Positions 6,590-8,809 of a stretch of 8,809 bases of DNA are shown here, one piece after another; within the stretch, counting starts at the first letter, position 1, and every line of letters starts with the position of its first letter. A program made the translations under genes and the position numbers. Source of the DNA: Fimenecus sp045532175 (lineage in GTDB: Bacteria; Bacillota; Clostridia; Oscillospirales; Acutalibacteraceae); contig JAZSFK010000010.1 of NCBI GenBank assembly GCA_045532175.1, positions 1 to 8,809 on the forward strand. Reading direction: 5' to 3'. The notes under the pieces were generated by a model. That model saw only the letters and a list, made by a program, of their open reading frames with translations. It did not search any database and was not told the origin of the DNA.

Positions 6590-6637
6590 ATAATGTGGTT
6601 GTAAGGTTGAAGAAACCCACAATCACATTATTTTTTT
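6590..6637 (+). terminator. Strong intrinsic terminator directly before the vWA ribosome binding site (probable attenuator)
   Basis: A 13-bp stem (6590-6602 with 6619-6631, one G-U pair) carries an inner 4-bp stem GGTT/AACC (6605-6608 with 6614-6617) and is followed by a run of seven Ts (6631-6637). GGAGG of the vWA gene begins at the very next base, 6638. No promoter can fit between the terminator and the ATG at 6651, so the vWA message must pass through this terminator or start inside it. Confidence 0.8.
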
Positions 6638-6650
6638 GGAGGAATTTACA

Positions 6651-7301
6651 ATGAAGAAAAACTTAACTGAACTCGTATTTATTTTAGACAGAAGTGGTTC
6701 AATGAGTGGTCTTGAAAGTGACACAATCGGTGGTTTTAACTCAATGATTGAAAAGCAGAAAAAGCAGGATGGCGAATGTATCGTCTCAACTGTACTTTTC
6801 GATGATGAAAGCCGAGTAATCCACGACAGAGTAAGCCTTGATAACATCAAGCCAATGACAGAAGATGACTATTTTGTTGGTGGTTGCACAGCACTTATTG
6901 ATGCTATCGGTGGTGCAATTCATCATATCGGTAATGTCCACAAATATGCACGAGAAGAAGATGTGCCTGAAAATACAATTTTCATCATCACAACTGACGG
7001 TCAGGAAAATGCAAGTCATCGTTATTCATCTAATAAGGTTAAACAGATGATTGAAAGACAGAAAGAAAAATACGGTTGGGAATTTTTGTTCATCGGTGCG
7101 AATATCGACGCTGTTGAAACAGCAAAACGCTATGGCATCGACCGTAATCGTGCAGTTAATTACAATGCCGATGCACAAGGCACATCAGTTTTGTACGAAA
7201 CAGTTTCAAAAGCAGTTTGTAATGTCCGTGCAAGTAAATGCATGGCAGACGACTGGAGTGCCGAAATCGACAAGGACTTCAAGAAACGCAGCATGAGATA
7301 A
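6651..7301 (+). CDS. Stand-alone von Willebrand factor A (vWA) domain protein with intact MIDAS
   Basis: The ATG at 6651 has GGAGG eight bases upstream; the longer frame begins with a TTG inside the T-tract and is not used. The 216-residue protein is essentially one vWA domain: LVFILDRSGSMSG (8-20), giving the DxSxS metal-ion site (D13, S15, S17); GGCTALIDAIGGAI (77-90) with T80; and IFIITTDGQENAS (110-122) with D116. All five metal-site elements are present, so it should bind a partner through Mg2+. It has no signal peptide or membrane helix and is cytoplasmic, as are TerY-like vWA proteins of stress systems. The C-terminal part (about 143-216), with FLFIGANIDAVETAKRYGI and a basic tail, completes the fold. 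Its expression appears to depend on the attenuator in its leader, linking it to the macro-HTH operon. Function unknown. Confidence 0.9.
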   Translation: MKKNLTELVFILDRSGSMSGLESDTIGGFNSMIEKQKKQDGECIVSTVLFDDESRVIHDRVSLDNIKPMTEDDYFVGGCTALIDAIGGAIHHIGNVHKYAREEDVPENTIFIITTDGQENASHRYSSNKVKQMIERQKEKYGWEFLFIGANIDAVETAKRYGIDRNRAVNYNADAQGTSVLYETVSKAVCNVRASKCMADDWSAEIDKDFKKRSMR

Positions 7302-7334
7302 GTCCGTTTTTCGTTATTCGACTTAACTAAAAGC

Positions 7335-7382
7335 AAAATGCCTATGAGGTTAGTTTGATTTTCTAACTTCATAGGCATTTTT
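7335..7382. terminator. Bidirectional intrinsic terminator between vWA and fic
   Basis: A 19-bp stem (7335-7353 with 7363-7381, one G-U pair) with a 9-base T-rich loop. On the plus strand it ends in TTTTT; on the minus strand it ends in TTTTGCTTTT. It lies between the stop codons of two convergent genes and should serve both. Confidence 0.88.
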
Positions 7383-7397
7383 GTGTGGTTTTATGAT

Positions 7398-8444
7398 TTA
7401 TTTCAATCGATAATAGAAGGTATTTTTACCTTTACCTTCACGTTTTAATTCTTCGGATTCAACCATCTTTCGTAATGCACCTTCAATGGCACTTATACTA
7501 AGTGATGGGCAAAGTTCACGAATATCTTGCTTTGTAAATCGACCGATTTTAATTTTTGTCGCTTTCCTTACAATTTCAATTGCAGGTAGTTTTTCTTCAA
7601 TCAATTCAAATCGTTCTTCAAAGTCCTTATATGCAGCAAGAATTGTTCCAAGCAGATATTTAATGAAAGGCACATTATCTTCATTTCCTTCGTGCCATCC
7701 AACCTGAGCCTGATTAAGTGCATCATAATAAAGGTCTTTATTCTTTGCTATTTTAGCCTCAAGTGAAATGTACTTACCAACATAAAAACCACTTCTGTAA
7801 AGGAGTAATGTTGTAAGCAGACGACTCATTCTGCCGTTACCATCATTGAAAGGATGAATGCAAAGAAAATCGTGTATGAAAATCGGAATCGCAATCAATG
7901 GCTCAATTTCCATATTGCCGATTACTCTGTTGAATTCCTCGCAAATCTTGTCAAGTGCCTCGGGTGTTTCAAAAGGCGAAAGCGGTGTGAATAAAGTTAC
8001 ACTATGACCGTCAGGATATGTGGCATTTATATAATTCTGCACATTCTTAGTTTTGCCTGCCATTGGATTATTCATATGGCTGTATAACATCTTGTGAAGT
8101 TGAAGAATGTAATTCTGAGTCAACGGAATAGCGTCAAAGCTTTCGTGGATTACATTCAACACATCACGATAGCCTGCGATTTCCTGCTCATCACGAGTTC
8201 TGGGAGTAGTCCTTTCTTCAACCAGTTGCTTAACACGAGTGCTTGTTGTAACGATACCTTCAATAGCATTAGAAGCCTCCGTACTCTGTATCTTTGCAAT
8301 CTCAACAAGCTTTTCAAGCTTTTCAGGCTGTTGCTTGAGATACAATTCTTGTTTTCCTGCCTCTTTATAGATAGCAGCAATCAAACCAAGGATGTCAGAA
8401 TCCCATTTTTGCTCTTTAATTTTGGAGTAATTAAAAGTTCTCAT
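7398..8444 (-). CDS. Fic-family adenylyltransferase with N-terminal inhibitory helix and C-terminal winged helix
   Basis: Fic proteins transfer AMP, or another nucleotide, from an NTP to a hydroxyl group on a target protein. The 348-residue product carries the canonical active site HPFNDGNGRMSR (197-208): H197 is the base, D201 the metal ligand, and N203, R205 and R208 hold the nucleotide. The flap region TPLSPFETP lies at 153-161. Near the N-terminus SNAIEG (58-63) fits the inhibitory (S/T)xxxE(G/N) motif, so E62 should hold the enzyme off in class II fashion until relieved. Residues from about 285 to the end, including RFTKQDIRELCPSLSISAIEGALRKMVESEELKREG split over the domain, look like a winged helix. 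AAGGAGG lies seven bases before the ATG. It is transcribed away from the hsdM gene. Targets are unknown. No Phd- or FicA-type antitoxin gene is next to it. Confidence 0.95.
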   Translation of the reverse strand: MRTFNYSKIKEQKWDSDILGLIAAIYKEAGKQELYLKQQPEKLEKLVEIAKIQSTEASNAIEGIVTTSTRVKQLVEERTTPRTRDEQEIAGYRDVLNVIHESFDAIPLTQNYILQLHKMLYSHMNNPMAGKTKNVQNYINATYPDGHSVTLFTPLSPFETPEALDKICEEFNRVIGNMEIEPLIAIPIFIHDFLCIHPFNDGNGRMSRLLTTLLLYRSGFYVGKYISLEAKIAKNKDLYYDALNQAQVGWHEGNEDNVPFIKYLLGTILAAYKDFEERFELIEEKLPAIEIVRKATKIKIGRFTKQDIRELCPSLSISAIEGALRKMVESEELKREGKGKNTFYYRLK

Positions 8445-8549
8445 TCCCTTACCTCCTTACTAATTCCCTTATATTTTAGTATAAAATAAGGGAAAAGTCA
8501 ACCTTTTAAGCAAATATTCCCTTAATATTATATGAAAAATAAGGGGAAT
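8443..8549. repeat. Five copies of an ATTCCCTTA box around the fic promoter (probable operators)
   Basis: Copies on the plus strand are at 8443-8451, 8463-8471 and 8516-8524. Inverted copies are at 8487-8495 (TAAGGGAAA) and 8540-8549 (TAAGGGGAAT, one extra G). Copies 2/3 and 4/5 each form an inverted pair with centres about 24 bp apart; the first pair has 9-bp perfect arms. Copy 1 covers the fic start codon. The pattern suggests cooperative binding of a dimeric repressor, possibly the winged helix of Fic itself (inference). Confidence 0.6.
8473..8501 (-). promoter_or_regulatory. Promoter of the fic gene
   Basis: On the minus strand TTGACT (8501-8496) is followed after exactly 17 bp by TAAAAT (8478-8473). 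The start would be near 8466, about 22 bases before the ATG. One ATTCCCTTA-type box lies in the spacer (8487-8495) and another at the start point (8463-8471), so binding there should block polymerase. Confidence 0.7.
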
Positions 8550-8589
8550 ATGCGTGTTTGTTTCTAATTAGTGTTTCTTATAAATTACG

Positions 8590-8614
8590 AAAAATGTCAC
8601 AAAATGTAGTAAAA
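8590..8614. other. Phased A-tracts in the fic-hsdM intergenic region
   Basis: The 304-bp gap between the fic and hsdM starts holds no gene that I can support. Besides the fic operators and the hsdM promoter it contains A-tracts beginning at 8590, 8601 and 8611, close to one helical turn apart. Each is followed by a TGT or TTTC step. Such phasing usually bends DNA. It lies upstream of both divergent promoters. Confidence 0.35.
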
Positions 8615-8678
8615 TTTCGATTTATATTTAATAGGGTATTTCTGTCCGTAAAAACTCCCTATAAAGCAAGCTCTTTAT

Positions 8679-8708
8679 TTGACATAACATGACTTTTTGG
8701 TGTAAAAT
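8679..8708 (+). promoter_or_regulatory. Promoter of the hsdM-like gene
   Basis: A perfect TTGACA (8679-8684) is followed after 18 bp by TAAAAT (8703-8708). Transcription should begin near 8715, about 34 bases before the ATG, with an AGGGG ribosome binding site at 8737-8741. Confidence 0.65.
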
Positions 8709-8748
8709 ATATTTAATTATAGGTAATTTTTAGTTTAGGGGAATAGCG

Positions 8749-8809
8749 ATGATTACAGGCGAATTAAAAGCAAAGATTGATAAGATTTGGGATACTATCT
8801 GGACAGCAG
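8749..8809 (+). CDS. hsdM: Type I restriction-modification methyltransferase subunit HsdM, N-terminal start (3' end outside window)
   Basis: Only 20 codons are present, but MITGELKAKIDKIWDTIWTA closely matches the N-terminus of many HsdM proteins (MITGELK-K-D-lW-i-wt-g). HsdM pairs with the specificity subunit HsdS to methylate adenine in a host recognition site. The ATG at 8749 is preceded by AGGGG seven bases upstream and by a strong promoter. The catalytic NPPY motif and any hsdS, hsdR or further genes lie beyond the window, so the system's completeness cannot be judged. Fic genes are often found in or beside type I loci, which fits the divergent neighbour here. Confidence 0.82.
   Translation, partial: MITGELKAKIDKIWDTIWTA

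Noticed and set aside
6589..6594. Perfect TATAAT inside the 5' arm of the vWA terminator, which could make transcripts escape termination
   Set aside because: No usable -35 lies 16-18 bp upstream (ACCTTT region) and no TG extension is present; AT-rich stem sequence explains it. It is kept only as the alternative to the attenuator model.
8094..8489. 131-codon frame on the plus strand antisense to fic
   Set aside because: It mirrors the fic coding frame, has no ribosome binding site and gives a low-complexity, Ser/Phe/Leu-rich product.
8631..8662. ATAGGG/CCCTAT inverted repeat with 20 bp between, upstream of the hsdM promoter
   Set aside because: Only 6-bp arms with a large AT-rich loop and no T-run; not enough for a terminator or a confident operator.

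Overview
The window is AT-rich with strong AGGAGG-type ribosome binding sites and sigma-A-like promoters. One gene resembles the PHP domain of PolC, a polymerase typical of Firmicutes. Together these suggest a low-GC Firmicute, probably a gut-type Clostridium relative (inference). No tRNA, rRNA, CRISPR array, transposase or phage structural gene is visible. The window is cut at both ends inside genes: the 3' end of a dnaB-like helicase gene on the left and the first 20 codons of an hsdM-like methyltransferase gene on the right.

Left part (1-2731): the dnaB tail is followed by a four-helix membrane protein with a duplicated C-terminal motif. A hairpin terminator separates it from a convergent gene on the minus strand that looks like a divergent Fe-S uracil-DNA-glycosylase-fold protein. 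Divergent from that is a 237-residue protein that resembles the PHP domain of PolC, with its metal-binding histidines lost and no polymerase or exonuclease attached. The roughly 150-bp gap between the last two holds a promoter and an inverted repeat that may be a shared operator.

Middle (2774-7301): a dGTPase-type HD triphosphohydrolase (minus strand) is divergent from a tight plus-strand operon. The operon encodes a membrane-anchored SGNH hydrolase, a YgjP-type metallopeptidase with a 4-bp overlap, and a MacroD-like ADP-ribose hydrolase domain fused to a helix-turn-helix-like domain. After these comes a 136-bp leader with a predicted pseudoknot and a very strong intrinsic terminator placed directly before the ribosome binding site of a small MIDAS-containing vWA protein. 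The terminator sits so close to the vWA start that vWA expression seems to need read-through, so this looks like an attenuator.

Right part (7302-8809): a bidirectional terminator, then a self-inhibited class II Fic protein on the minus strand. Its promoter is threaded with five copies of an ATTCCCTTA box. The divergent type I restriction-modification gene hsdM follows with its own promoter. Fic, HsdM, the dGTPase, the YgjP peptidase and the macro/vWA pair all belong to families often found in defence or stress islands, so the right two thirds may be an accessory defence or stress region (inference). The most novel-looking items are the macro-HTH/vWA unit with its leader RNA, the dead PolC-type PHP protein, and the five-box Fic operator.
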